From positions 1,116,001 through 1,180,000 of the forward strand of contig NZ_CP142860.1 of assembly GCF_036287215.1 (NCBI RefSeq): DNA of 64,000 bases, given 5' to 3'. The notes beneath the pieces are model-generated. The model ran no database searches and was not told the origin of the DNA. It was given only the letters and a program-made list of their open reading frames with translations. Source of the DNA: Caproiciproducens sp. CPB-2 (GTDB taxonomy: Bacteria; Bacillota; Clostridia; Oscillospirales; Acutalibacteraceae). Position numbers and translations under genes: made by a program. The stretch's first letter is position 1. Each line of letters begins with the position of its first letter. This document shows, one piece after another, positions 43,448 through 51,728 of this stretch.

Positions 43448-43484
43448 AAGGTCGACAGCTTATAAAGAACTGTCGACCTTTTGA
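43448..43484 (+). terminator. Terminator of the ars operon
   Basis: Arms AAGGTCGACAG/CTGTCGACCTT with an 11-nt loop and TTTTG. From here to about 43820 I see no gene. Confidence 0.88.
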
Positions 43485-43823
43485 TTGTGGCTTCAGCGCA
43501 TAAAACCACCTGCTTTGCTGGTGAAACCAAACGCTTACAGTATTTTCGTTATTTCGTATCGAAACGGAGAAACTGACAATCACATTACTTGCGTAGGAAT
43601 AGGACTCGCGAAGGTTGCCCGTTAATCGGCTGTAAGACGTGTAATGAGGTTGACAGTCGTTCGACGTCTTGAGACGATGCTAGTACTATGCCTTTTCAGG
43701 GCTTGTGCATACCACGCATCATGGTTTTTACTGTTATTCTTTCTACACTTCTCCATGTAAGCGTAATGTGCATTGCATGAATTCTGAATTCTGCCGCCCG
43801 CTTCAAAATTTTCGTCCTTATTG

Positions 43824-43880
43824 TTGACATATGCCCGAAACTGGTTATAATAGTTTTGTAAGCGACATATGTCCGAAACT
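43824..43880 (+). promoter_or_regulatory. Promoter with paired direct-repeat operator of the NifX/MinD cluster
   Basis: -35 TTGACA (43824-43829), 16-bp spacer, -10 TATAAT (43846-43851). GACATATGCCCGAAACT (43826-43842) overlaps the promoter, and GACATATGTCCGAAACT (43864-43880) repeats it 38 bp later, before the first ribosome-binding site. The regulator may be the DUF134 protein encoded at 44231. Confidence 0.75.
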
Positions 43881-43897
43881 ATAAGGAGGTGAACAAA

Positions 43898-44170
43898 ATG
43901 CCAGGAAGAAACGGAACCGGCCCTATGGGTGCCGGCGCAATGACCGGAAGGGGCCTTGGCCTCTGCTCCGGGGCTGGAAATCTCGCCCGAGGTGCCAGAC
44001 TTGGTCTTGGACTCGGTATGGCCTGCAGGAGAGGCTTTGGCCGCGGCTTTCGGATGTTTTCTGCCGATGAGGAAATGACGGCGAATCATCGCAAAGAACT
44101 TCTTCAGTTGCAGAAGAACACGCTAAAGAACCGTCTTGCGGACATTGACAGGCAGCTGGAAAGTCTGTAA
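43898..44170 (+). CDS. DUF5320-family small Gly/Arg-rich protein
   Basis: 90 residues: PGRNGTGPMGAGAMTGRGLGLCSG, then a coiled-coil-like C-terminus (NHRKELLQLQKNTLKNRLADIDRQLESL). This matches DUF5320, a family regularly found with NifX/MinD genes in anaerobes (recalled). Function is unknown. ATG 43898 was chosen because AAGGAGG lies about 10 bases ahead; the in-frame GTG at 43889 overlaps that site. Confidence 0.85.
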   Translation: MPGRNGTGPMGAGAMTGRGLGLCSGAGNLARGARLGLGLGMACRRGFGRGFRMFSADEEMTANHRKELLQLQKNTLKNRLADIDRQLESL

Positions 44171-44230
44171 GGCAAGCAGAAACAACCGGGGGACGCTCCG
44201 GTCATTTCTGCTTTGAAACGAGGTGAAACG

Positions 44231-44635
44231 ATGCCAAGACCAAGAAAGTGGAGAAAGGTCTGCTGCCTCCCTGAAAGCAGCCGGTTTGGTCCGTTGGACG
44301 TTCCGTCGAACGATACCGTTATTATGACGGTCGATGAATTTGAGTCTATACGGCTGATTGATGTGGACGGATTTACGCAGGAGCAATGCGCGGTGCAGAT
44401 GGATATTTCCCGCACCACGGTGCAGGGAATTTACGACAGCGCCCGGAAAAAGCTGGCACAGTCGCTGGTAAATGGCAAGGTGCTGTTGATCGAAGGCGGC
44501 GAATACCGCCTTTGCGACGGGCAGGGGCGCGGCTGCGGCGGAACCGGGTGTCGCCGTCACCGGTGCGGCAGGCACTTTGCAGATATGAAAAACGAAATGG
44601 AGGACACTCATGAAAATCACGATTCCCATGAATGA
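44231..44635 (+). CDS. DUF134 helix-turn-helix regulator
   Basis: 134 residues. The N-terminus PRPRKWRKVCCLPESSRFGPL and the helix VDEFESIRLIDVDGFTQEQCAVQMDISRTTVQGIYDSARKKL are diagnostic of DUF134. A Cys/His-rich tail (CGGTGCRRHRCGRH) may bind metal. It is a plausible metal- or cluster-sensing regulator of this operon. Its end overlaps the NifX-like gene by 26 bp. Confidence 0.88.
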   Translation: MPRPRKWRKVCCLPESSRFGPLDVPSNDTVIMTVDEFESIRLIDVDGFTQEQCAVQMDISRTTVQGIYDSARKKLAQSLVNGKVLLIEGGEYRLCDGQGRGCGGTGCRRHRCGRHFADMKNEMEDTHENHDSHE

Positions 44636-44975
44636 GCAGAAACTGGAATCCGGCGTATGTCCGTCTTTTGGACGCGCGCCGTATTTCCTGCTCTATGATA
44701 CAAATACGAATGAGAGCAAATGGATTGCCAACAGCGCGGCGGAAAGCTCTGGTGGGGCGGGGATTGCCGCGGCTCAGCTTCTGGCGGACAGTGGCGCGGA
44801 TACTTTAATCACGCCCCGGTGCGGGGAAAACGCGGAAAAGGTACTAAGCAGCGCAAATATAAAAGTTTACCGCTCCGTGGACGGAACGGCGAAGAAAAAT
44901 ATTGATGCACTGATTGAGGGAAAGCTTTCGCCGCTTTCGGAGTTCCACGCGGGCTTTCACGGTCATGGCGGATAA
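44610..44975 (+). CDS. NifX/NifB-type dinitrogenase Fe-Mo-cofactor-like protein
   Basis: 121 residues with the single-domain fold MKITIPMNEQKLESGVCPSFGRAPYFLLYD and GAGIAAAQLLADSGADTLITPRCGENA. Members bind iron-sulfur or heterometal clusters. There are no nif genes nearby, so the job is cluster storage or trafficking in a non-nitrogenase setting. It overlaps both neighbours. Confidence 0.88.
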   Translation: MKITIPMNEQKLESGVCPSFGRAPYFLLYDTNTNESKWIANSAAESSGGAGIAAAQLLADSGADTLITPRCGENAEKVLSSANIKVYRSVDGTAKKNIDALIEGKLSPLSEFHAGFHGHGG

Positions 44976-45840
44976 GCCTCTGACCGTCGCGGTGCTCAGC
45001 GGTAAGGGCGGCACGGGAAAAACGCTGGTGTCGGTCAACCTCGCGGCGGCGGCCGGTGAAGCGGTGTATCTAGACTGCGACGTGGAAGAACCCAACGGCC
45101 ATCTGTTTTTTAAGCCCGAGAAGCCGGGGGAAGAAACTGTTGCGGTCAAAATTCCCCAAATTGATACGGACCTTTGCACCGGCTGCCGGAAATGCGTGGA
45201 GTTCTGCGCGTTTCACGCGCTGGCCTTTGCAGACAATCATCCGATGCTGTTTGACGAGGTATGCCATTCCTGCGGCGGGTGCGCCCTGCTCTGTCCCGCC
45301 GGGGCGATCCGGGAGATGGACAAGGCGGTGGGAACGGTTTCCTCTGGCAGATCGGGCCATGTAGACGTGTTTACCGGGCGGCTGAACATTGGGGAAGCCT
45401 CCGGCATTCCGGTAATTAAGCACCTGCTGGGGAAAATTCCAAGCGGCGGAGAACGCCCCGTTTTCATCGACTGCCCGCCCGGTAGCGCCTGCGCCGTGAT
45501 GGAAAGCATTAAGGACGCGGATTTCTGTGTTCTGGTGGCGGAGCCTACCGTATTCGGCGCGCACAATCTGGCCATGGTTTATGAGCTGGTGACGTTGTTC
45601 CGTAAGCCCTTCGGCGCGGTGCTGAACAAATGTCAGGAAGGCGAAAATCCTTCGGAGGCATTCTGTCTGGAGCATCAAGTTCCCATTCTCGGTCGCATCC
45701 CGTTTGATCCCGAGCTGGGCGCGCTGAACTCGGAAGGAAACATTGCCGCGCGGGAAAACCAACGGTACCGGGAACTCTTTGGCTCCCTGCTTGAGCGGAT
45801 CGGAAAGGAGGCACAGCATGAAGCAGCTTCTGATTCTTAG
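44965..45840 (+). CDS. MinD/ParA-type ATPase with inserted ferredoxin domain (1)
   Basis: 291 residues. Deviant Walker A AVLSGKGGTGKTLVSVNLAA at the N-terminus; two 4Fe-4S motifs inserted at about 60-110 (CTGCRKCVEFCAFHAL; CHSCGGCALLCPAGAI); later the switch VFIDCPPGSACAVMESI. It probably loads or moves Fe-S clusters in an ATP-dependent way with its sister at 45818. The start at 44965 overlaps the NifX-like gene by 11 bp; an upstream in-frame ATG at 44914 extends into that gene and is rejected. Confidence 0.9.
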   Translation: MADKPLTVAVLSGKGGTGKTLVSVNLAAAAGEAVYLDCDVEEPNGHLFFKPEKPGEETVAVKIPQIDTDLCTGCRKCVEFCAFHALAFADNHPMLFDEVCHSCGGCALLCPAGAIREMDKAVGTVSSGRSGHVDVFTGRLNIGEASGIPVIKHLLGKIPSGGERPVFIDCPPGSACAVMESIKDADFCVLVAEPTVFGAHNLAMVYELVTLFRKPFGAVLNKCQEGENPSEAFCLEHQVPILGRIPFDPELGALNSEGNIAARENQRYRELFGSLLERIGKEAQHEAASDS

Positions 45841-46735
45841 CGGTAAGGGCGGCACGGGGAAAACCACCGTCGCCGGGGCATTTATTTCTCTTTCAAAGGC
45901 AAAAGCCTATGCCGACTGCGATGTGGACGCGCCGAACCTGCATCTGATTTCCCATTGGAGCAGTGCCCCCCAGCGATCCGACTACTTTGGAATGCCCAAA
46001 GCCCGTATTAATACCGCCAAATGTATCGGCTGCGGCGAGTGCCTTTCACATTGCCGTTTTGACGCGATCAAAGCCGGAACCCCGTTTCGGGTGAAACCCT
46101 TTGCTTGCGAGGGCTGCGGGGTCTGCGCGGCGGTCTGTCCGGCAGGCGCTGTTTTCATGGAGCCTGCCATAGCGGGAGAACTGGCACTGTACAGGGGTGA
46201 TATGCATGTTTTCTCTACGGCGAAGCTAAGTATAGGCAGCGGCACCTCGGGAAAGCTGGTCACCGAGGTGAAGCGCCGGATGGGTTCTGCCACCGAAGAC
46301 GTGGAGCTGGCGGTGATCGACGGCTCCCCCGGCATCGGCTGCCCGGTGATCGCCTCCATCAGCGGCGTAGACATGGTGCTGATCGTGGCGGAGCCGTCCC
46401 TCTCCGGCATCAGTGATATGGAGCGCATTGTGAAAACGGCGGAGTCCTTTCACGTAATAACAGCGGTGTGCGTCAACAAGGCCGATGTCAATCCTGCTAA
46501 AACGGAGGAGATACTCTCATTTTGCCGGGCAAGGGGGATTCCCTTTGCCGGGGTAATCCCCTTTGACGCAGAGGCGGTGAAAGCGATTAACAGCGGCAAA
46601 AGCATCGCGGAGCTGGACATTCCCTCCGGCCGGGCGGTAAGAAAGGTCTATGAAAATGTGATGGAACTGCTTTGGAAGGAGGCGAAACAGCATGATCATA
46701 AAAGTGCTGTCGGAGAACACGGCGGCATCGGATGA
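45818..46735 (+). CDS. MinD/ParA-type ATPase with inserted ferredoxin domain (2)
   Basis: 305 residues with the same domain order as its upstream sister: ILSGKGGTGKTTVAGAFI, then CIGCGECLSHCRFDAI and CEGCGVCAAVCPAGAVF, then VIDGSPGIGCPVIASISG. The two probably form a heterodimer. The start at 45818 has AAGGAG 7 bases ahead, and it overlaps the first gene by 23 bp. Confidence 0.9.
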   Translation: MKQLLILSGKGGTGKTTVAGAFISLSKAKAYADCDVDAPNLHLISHWSSAPQRSDYFGMPKARINTAKCIGCGECLSHCRFDAIKAGTPFRVKPFACEGCGVCAAVCPAGAVFMEPAIAGELALYRGDMHVFSTAKLSIGSGTSGKLVTEVKRRMGSATEDVELAVIDGSPGIGCPVIASISGVDMVLIVAEPSLSGISDMERIVKTAESFHVITAVCVNKADVNPAKTEEILSFCRARGIPFAGVIPFDAEAVKAINSGKSIAELDIPSGRAVRKVYENVMELLWKEAKQHDHKSAVGEHGGIG

Positions 46736-47522
46736 ATTCGGATGTGAGCATGGCTTGAGTCTGTATGTGGAAACGGGAAAGCACCGTCTGCTGTTTGATA
46801 CCGGAGCCAGTGGCCTGTTTGCGGAAAATGCTGCCCGGCTGGGCGTGAAGCTTTCGGTGGTGGACACTGCCGTTTTATCCCACGGGCACTATGACCACGG
46901 CGGGGGGCTGAAAACCTTTTTGGATAAAAACAGCCGTGCCAAGGTGTACGTACGGGAACAGGCCTTTGAGCCGCATTATGCTGACCGACCGGACGGAAAC
47001 AAGGCATATATCGGCCTTGATACAGCGCTCCTGCCCAATGAACGTTTCGTGTTCTGCGGGCAGCATCAAAAAATTGACGAGGAATTGGAGCTGTTCTCGG
47101 CGGTTCGGGAGGTGATGCCCGCACCCTCCGGCAATGCGGAGCTGTACCGGAAAGCGGGCGAAGACTTTTTACCGGACGATTTCTCCCATGAACACAATCT
47201 CGTGATCTGGCAAAACGGGCGCGCGCTTCTGATTGCAGGATGCGCCCATCGTGGGATTCTCAATATTGTCCGGCAGTTTGAATCGGATCACGGGCGCTTT
47301 CCCGACATTGTGGTCGGCGGTTTTCATCTTCACAGCCGCGGTTCCGGGAAAAGCGAAGCACCGGAGGCTGTGGACGTACTGGCGCGGGAGCTTCTGCAAA
47401 CCGGCGCGCGGTACTACACCTGTCACTGTACCGGTCGGGAGGCTTATCTGCGGCTAAAGGCTGTGATGGGGAATCAGATCGGCTACTTAGCGGCAGGAAG
47501 CCGATTGGAAATTAATCTGTAA
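46692..47522 (+). CDS. MBL-fold metallohydrolase
   Basis: 276 residues. Metal motif AVLSHGHYDHGGGLKTFL (HxHxDH), later His in LLIAGCAHRGILN and GGFHLHSRG. It resembles the dihydropteridine-type lactamase-fold proteins that travel with MinD/NifX clusters. The substrate is unknown. It overlaps the preceding gene by 44 bp. Confidence 0.88.
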   Translation: MIIKVLSENTAASDEFGCEHGLSLYVETGKHRLLFDTGASGLFAENAARLGVKLSVVDTAVLSHGHYDHGGGLKTFLDKNSRAKVYVREQAFEPHYADRPDGNKAYIGLDTALLPNERFVFCGQHQKIDEELELFSAVREVMPAPSGNAELYRKAGEDFLPDDFSHEHNLVIWQNGRALLIAGCAHRGILNIVRQFESDHGRFPDIVVGGFHLHSRGSGKSEAPEAVDVLARELLQTGARYYTCHCTGREAYLRLKAVMGNQIGYLAAGSRLEINL

Positions 47523-47534
47523 GAGGTGAAGAAT

Positions 47535-48371
47535 ATGAATGAAAATTGTGACAACAACTGCGGAAACTGCGGCGAGGACTGCGCTGACCGCAAGGAAGAA
47601 AAGCATGATTTTCGAGCGGCGCTTAATGAGCTGAGCCATGTCAAAAAAGTAATCGGCATTATCAGTGGAAAGGGCGGCGTCGGAAAATCCTCGGTCAGCG
47701 CGATGCTGGCGGTCACCATGCAGCGGTTGGGATACCGGGTAGGCGTACTGGACGCGGACGTGACAGGGCCGTCTATTCCCAAAGCCTTTGGCATCCGTGG
47801 AAAAGCCGAGGGAAGCGATTTAGGGCTGTACCCCAGGCAGAGCAAAACCGGCATTGCAATTATGTCCGTCAATCTGCTTTTGGATAACGACACCGATCCG
47901 GTAATCTGGCGCGGCCCGATTCTCGGCAATACCGTGAAACAGTTCTGGACAGATGTGATTTGGGGCGATTTGGATTTTCTCTTTATTGATATGCCACCCG
48001 GAACCGGCGACGTTCCCCTGACGGTTTTCCAGTCCATCCCCGTGGACGGCATTGTTATCGTAACCTCGCCGCAGGAGCTGGTGTCCATGATCGTCTCCAA
48101 AGCGCTGAAAATGGCGGAGATGATGAAAATTCCCGTGGTGGGGCTGGTAGAAAACATGTCCTATTTCCGGTGCCCGGATAACGGAAAGGACTACCATATT
48201 TTCGGTGAAAGTCATGTTGACGAGATTGCCGAAAAGCACAGCCTGAAAGTGCTGGCAAAGCTGCCAATCGACCCGAAAATCTCTGCCGCCTGTGACGCCG
48301 GAATGATCGAGCTGTTTGACGGAAGCTGGTTTGACGCCGCTGGCGAGCTGCTGGCCAGTATTTTAAAATGA
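47535..48371 (+). CDS. Mrp/NBP35-type P-loop ATPase, Fe-S cluster carrier
   Basis: 278 residues. Walker A GIISGKGGVGKSSVSAML, ADVTGPSIPKAFG, switch IDMPPGTGDVPLTVFQSIP, and a C-terminal ENMSYFRCPDNG where one Cys of the usual CxxC is seen. The Cys-rich N-terminus (CDNNCGNCGEDC) resembles NBP35. It is the scaffold/carrier of the series. The start at 47535 is preferred to the GTG at 47526, which lies in the Shine-Dalgarno. Confidence 0.9.
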   Translation: MNENCDNNCGNCGEDCADRKEEKHDFRAALNELSHVKKVIGIISGKGGVGKSSVSAMLAVTMQRLGYRVGVLDADVTGPSIPKAFGIRGKAEGSDLGLYPRQSKTGIAIMSVNLLLDNDTDPVIWRGPILGNTVKQFWTDVIWGDLDFLFIDMPPGTGDVPLTVFQSIPVDGIVIVTSPQELVSMIVSKALKMAEMMKIPVVGLVENMSYFRCPDNGKDYHIFGESHVDEIAEKHSLKVLAKLPIDPKISAACDAGMIELFDGSWFDAAGELLASILK

Positions 48372-48395
48372 GCCGTTTGAGAAAGGAGGTATCGT

Positions 48396-48728
48396 ATGAA
48401 ACTTGGAATCATCAGATGCATGCAAACTGAGGACTTTTGCCCCGGAACGACAGATTTTAAGTTTATTCGGGAAAAGAAAGGTGCATTTGAGAACACAGAA
48501 GAGGAACTTGAAATCATCGGCTTTATCAATTGTGGAGGATGTCCCGGAAAAAAAGCCGTTTTACGTGCACGGGAACTCGTAAAACGGGGTGCCGATACAA
48601 TTGTGTTTGCCTCATGCATTCAGCGCGGCAACCCAATTGGCTATCCCTGCCCTTTCGCAAAAAAGATGAAAGATCTGATCCAAAAAGATCTACCTGAATC
48701 TATAAGGTATTTCGATTATACCCATTAG
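48396..48728 (+). CDS. CGGC domain-containing protein
   Basis: 110 residues. FINCGGCPGKKAVLRARELVKRGADTIVFASCI carries the eponymous Cys-Gly-Gly-Cys, and the start MKLGIIRCMQTEDFC is family-typical. A putative metal-binding protein of unknown role, tied to this cluster by distance (24 bp) and shared strand. Confidence 0.85.
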   Translation: MKLGIIRCMQTEDFCPGTTDFKFIREKKGAFENTEEELEIIGFINCGGCPGKKAVLRARELVKRGADTIVFASCIQRGNPIGYPCPFAKKMKDLIQKDLPESIRYFDYTH

Positions 48729-48786
48729 TATTTACAGAAGCGTTAAGACTTTACAATTATCTAAATTAAATGAATCGGAGGAAAAA

Positions 48787-49149
48787 ATGATGATGAGAAT
48801 TGCGGTTGCCGCCGAAGGCAAAAATGTGACGGAGCATTTCGGTCACTGTGTCAATTTTATGCTATATGATGTGGAAAACAACAAGATTACAAAAGAGGAA
48901 TCCGTGGACAATCCCGGCCACAAGCCCGGTTTTCTGCCCAACTTCCTTGCAGATAAGGGCGTGAGGGTCATTATCAGCGGCGGTATGGGACAGGGTGCGG
49001 TGGATATTTTCAACGAGCGGGATGTCGAGGTTGTCACCGGCGCTTCCGGGGACGCGAGGACGGCGGCGGAGCGCTACCTGAAGGGTGATCTGAAATCCAC
49101 CGGCAGCGTATGCCATGAACACCAGCACCATGACGAGTGCGGCGAGTAA
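48787..49149 (+). CDS. NifX/NifB-type Fe-Mo-cofactor-like protein, second copy
   Basis: 120 residues: MRIAVAAEGKNVTEHFGHCVNFMLYD and VRVIISGGMGQGAVDIFNER define the fold, ending with a His/Cys-rich tail (CHEHQHHDECGE) that may bind metal. It closes the nine-gene operon, followed by a strong terminator. Confidence 0.9.
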   Translation: MMMRIAVAAEGKNVTEHFGHCVNFMLYDVENNKITKEESVDNPGHKPGFLPNFLADKGVRVIISGGMGQGAVDIFNERDVEVVTGASGDARTAAERYLKGDLKSTGSVCHEHQHHDECGE

Positions 49150-49171
49150 AAAGCCATAATCAATTTCTTGT

Positions 49172-49211
49172 AAAAAGGGAAGCAGTACACAATGGTACTG
49201 CTTCCCTTTTT
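49172..49211. terminator. Terminator of the NifX/MinD operon
   Basis: Arms AAAAAGGGAAGCAGTAC/GTACTGCTTCCCTTTTT with a 6-nt loop; also T-rich on the minus strand, so it serves the converging TerB operon. Confidence 0.92.
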
Positions 49212-49220
49212 GCCTGTACG

Positions 49221-49526
49221 TCAATTCCCGCCGTTCGCATTTTCGCTATCGGCAGAATTGTTGATCTGACCTTCCAATTTATAAAGATCAGTACGTGCGA
49301 AACTGCTCAATCTTTCCTTGTCAGCCACTTTCCCGGACGCGCGTTTTGTCGACGCGATCAAGTCGCCCAAAACACAATTTACGTATCCACCATATCCGTC
49401 GGAGGAACGTAAAAACTCCAGCCGCTTTGTATATTGTTCCGCCTGCTTTTTTGTGTCAGCGCTTAAGGCGCATTCCACCAGGCGTGAAACTTCATCATAG
49501 GTATTCTGAGTAATTGCCGATTTCAT
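49221..49526 (-). CDS. Small hypothetical protein ending the TerB/helicase operon
   Basis: 101 residues, charged and helix-rich (NTYDEVSRLVECALSADTKKQAEQYTKRLEFLRSSDGYGGYVN). I do not recognise the family. A GAGGTGAT site precedes the ATG, and it is 21 bp past the helicase stop, so co-transcription is likely. No membrane segment or metal motif is seen. Confidence 0.7.
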   Translation of the reverse strand: MKSAITQNTYDEVSRLVECALSADTKKQAEQYTKRLEFLRSSDGYGGYVNCVLGDLIASTKRASGKVADKERLSSFARTDLYKLEGQINNSADSENANGGN

Positions 49527-49547
49527 ATTGTTTTTATCACCTCGGTA

Positions 49548-51728
49548 CTAACTGTCGGTTTTCACATCTTTTAAAACATCAATTGCCGACTCCAGATCCA
49601 GCTCATTATGCAAAAAAGCGCTGCGAAGCAGTTCTCCCGGAATCATGGCGTCGTATTTATCTACCTGTGGGATTTGATTCTCCGGCAAAACCATGTCCGG
49701 GTCGTCCATGTCAATGGACAGCTCCGCCATTCTCCGGAACAGTTCGGTCCCTGAAAAGCCGCTGGTGATCTGCAGGTAATGGTCGCCCCCAAAAACGGAG
49801 TAGATCTGAAGCGGCTCCTTGAGTCCGCAGTTGAGCAGGCACTTGATGGTTTTCATTGTCATTGAGCCTACCCATGGGCAGAAATAGAAGGAGTTTTCCC
49901 CGCACGGGAGAATGCTGCTTTCCAGCATCCCGGACTCTCTTGCCATAGAGCGGGCAGCTTCCAAAACCTTTTGCGCCCTGGGTGTCAGGTACGGATAGCA
50001 GACGTCTTCTTCCAAAACTTTTTTCATTCTCTGAACGATCTTGGTGTGGATATGCCCTCCGCTTCCGTTCCAGCTGGGAATCCGGTTATTTCTCACCGGG
50101 GTGACATATACGATTTTCCGCTCCATATCGACATCAAGCGTTTTCCAAGTTCGTCCGGCCAAAACGAAAACCTCTCCCGCTGTCGGGCAGCTGTCCAGAG
50201 TGCCGATTTCTCCTTCCTTGCTTTGCACATGGTAAGCCTGTTCATCCTGAAAAACAGCGTAGAATGAATAATGGTTGGTAATCCGCTCGCCACGGATACC
50301 TACGATAATTGCCCCGTTTTCCACACGCTGCAGGTAATCCTCAGCAATCATATAGCGAAGAATCAGCCTGTATTCCTCCTGGGTGATCGTCTTCTGGAAG
50401 GCGGGAAGAAGCAGGACGCGCCGGGCTAGTTCCGGCGGACTGAGCTCTCCGTAGGTCATCAGGGTGCTCAGCGTCTGATGCGCAAGAAGGCTGAACGGCT
50501 TTGGCTTCAGGGTGAACGGCTCCACCCAGCTTTCCTCAAGGTAAAGCTGGATGATGGCAATCGCCCGCAGAAGCGTCCATGGCAGCTGTTCAAAAATATT
50601 CCGTTCCGACGGTTCCAGCAGTTCCAGAAACATCATCTGCGACTTTCCGCTGCGCCGTCCGGAACGTCCCAGACGCTGGACAAAGCTGGTGCAGGAGTAA
50701 GGCGCGCCGATCTGTATGGTGGAATCCAAATCTCCGATGTCGATACCCAACTCCAGCGTCAGCGTGGCGGCGGCGACGGTCGGGCCCTCCCGGTCACGCA
50801 GGGCGGCTTCCGCTTCCTGCCGCAGCGCGGCGGAAACGCTGCCGTGATGCACAAAGAAAACGTCTTTTTTATGCTTTTTGCGCGCAATCTCCTTCATGTC
50901 GGCGATGACCTTTTCGGCGCTGCCCCTACTGTTCGTGAAAATCAGGCACTTTTTGTCATGGCAGTTATCATAGAGAAAAGAATTGTATTCCTCCATGACC
51001 TTTTCCGCTTCTTCCGGGTCGTGAGGCAAGAGGAAGCTATCGGCACAGAGGGAGATCGTGCGTCCATGATGTTTGATACCAACGGCTTGCGCATGGCGGT
51101 TCGTCCCAGCCGCCAGATACCGGAGCGCGGGTTCATAGTCGTTCAGCGTGGCGGACAGGCCGATGCGTCTCGGGTGGCAGCCCGCGATTTTCTCCAGTCT
51201 GGCCAGCAGACACAGCACCTGCAGTCCGCGATCCGTTCCCATAAAGGCGTGAATCTCATCGATGACAACAAAGCGCAGGTCCCCAAAAAGGCGGGCCGTC
51301 TCTGCCGGACGAAGCATAAGCAGGGCTTCCAGCGATTCCGGCGTAATCTGCAAGACGCCCTGTGCCTCTTTCAGTGCGCGCTGCTTCATGGACTGCGAAA
51401 CATCCCCGTGCCACGGCCAGACCGGGATACCGCTGTCCTCCAATAGACCGCTCAGCCGCTCGAACTGGTCATTGATCAGGGCTTTCAGCGGCCCAATATA
51501 CAAAACGCCAACGGAGTTCGACGGGTGATGGTACAGAGTGGTCAGGATGGGGAAAAAAGCAGCTTCCGTCTTGCCCGACGCCGTGCCGGAAGCAATAATA
51601 ACGTGATCGTCCGTGTCAAGAATCGCGGAGCAGGCCTCCGTCTGTACCTCGCGCAGGTCCGTCCAGCGTTTCCGGTAGATGTATTCCTGAATAAACGGCG
51701 CGTAGCGCTCGAACGCGGTCCCGCTCAT
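49548..51728 (-). CDS. Lhr-like DEAD/DEAH helicase, BrxHI-like
   Basis: 726 residues. SF2 motifs: Q region LREVQTEACSAIL, Walker A SGTASGKTEAAF, motif II FVVIDEIHAF, motif III LSATLND, motif VI RLGRSGRR, with VAAATLTLELGIDIGDLD between. The long C-terminal part continues beyond the helicase core. Lhr-like helicases paired with a BrxD-type ATPase occur in some BREX systems (BrxHI). It overlaps the ATPase stop by 4 bp (ATGA), so they are coupled. Confidence 0.88.
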   Translation of the reverse strand: MSGTAFERYAPFIQEYIYRKRWTDLREVQTEACSAILDTDDHVIIASGTASGKTEAAFFPILTTLYHHPSNSVGVLYIGPLKALINDQFERLSGLLEDSGIPVWPWHGDVSQSMKQRALKEAQGVLQITPESLEALLMLRPAETARLFGDLRFVVIDEIHAFMGTDRGLQVLCLLARLEKIAGCHPRRIGLSATLNDYEPALRYLAAGTNRHAQAVGIKHHGRTISLCADSFLLPHDPEEAEKVMEEYNSFLYDNCHDKKCLIFTNSRGSAEKVIADMKEIARKKHKKDVFFVHHGSVSAALRQEAEAALRDREGPTVAAATLTLELGIDIGDLDSTIQIGAPYSCTSFVQRLGRSGRRSGKSQMMFLELLEPSERNIFEQLPWTLLRAIAIIQLYLEESWVEPFTLKPKPFSLLAHQTLSTLMTYGELSPPELARRVLLLPAFQKTITQEEYRLILRYMIAEDYLQRVENGAIIVGIRGERITNHYSFYAVFQDEQAYHVQSKEGEIGTLDSCPTAGEVFVLAGRTWKTLDVDMERKIVYVTPVRNNRIPSWNGSGGHIHTKIVQRMKKVLEEDVCYPYLTPRAQKVLEAARSMARESGMLESSILPCGENSFYFCPWVGSMTMKTIKCLLNCGLKEPLQIYSVFGGDHYLQITSGFSGTELFRRMAELSIDMDDPDMVLPENQIPQVDKYDAMIPGELLRSAFLHNELDLESAIDVLKDVKTDS

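Noticed and set aside
43622..44089. Minus-strand 155-codon frame
   Set aside because: Antisense of the DUF5320 gene and its promoter; the plus-strand gene has a consensus promoter, Shine-Dalgarno and known family.
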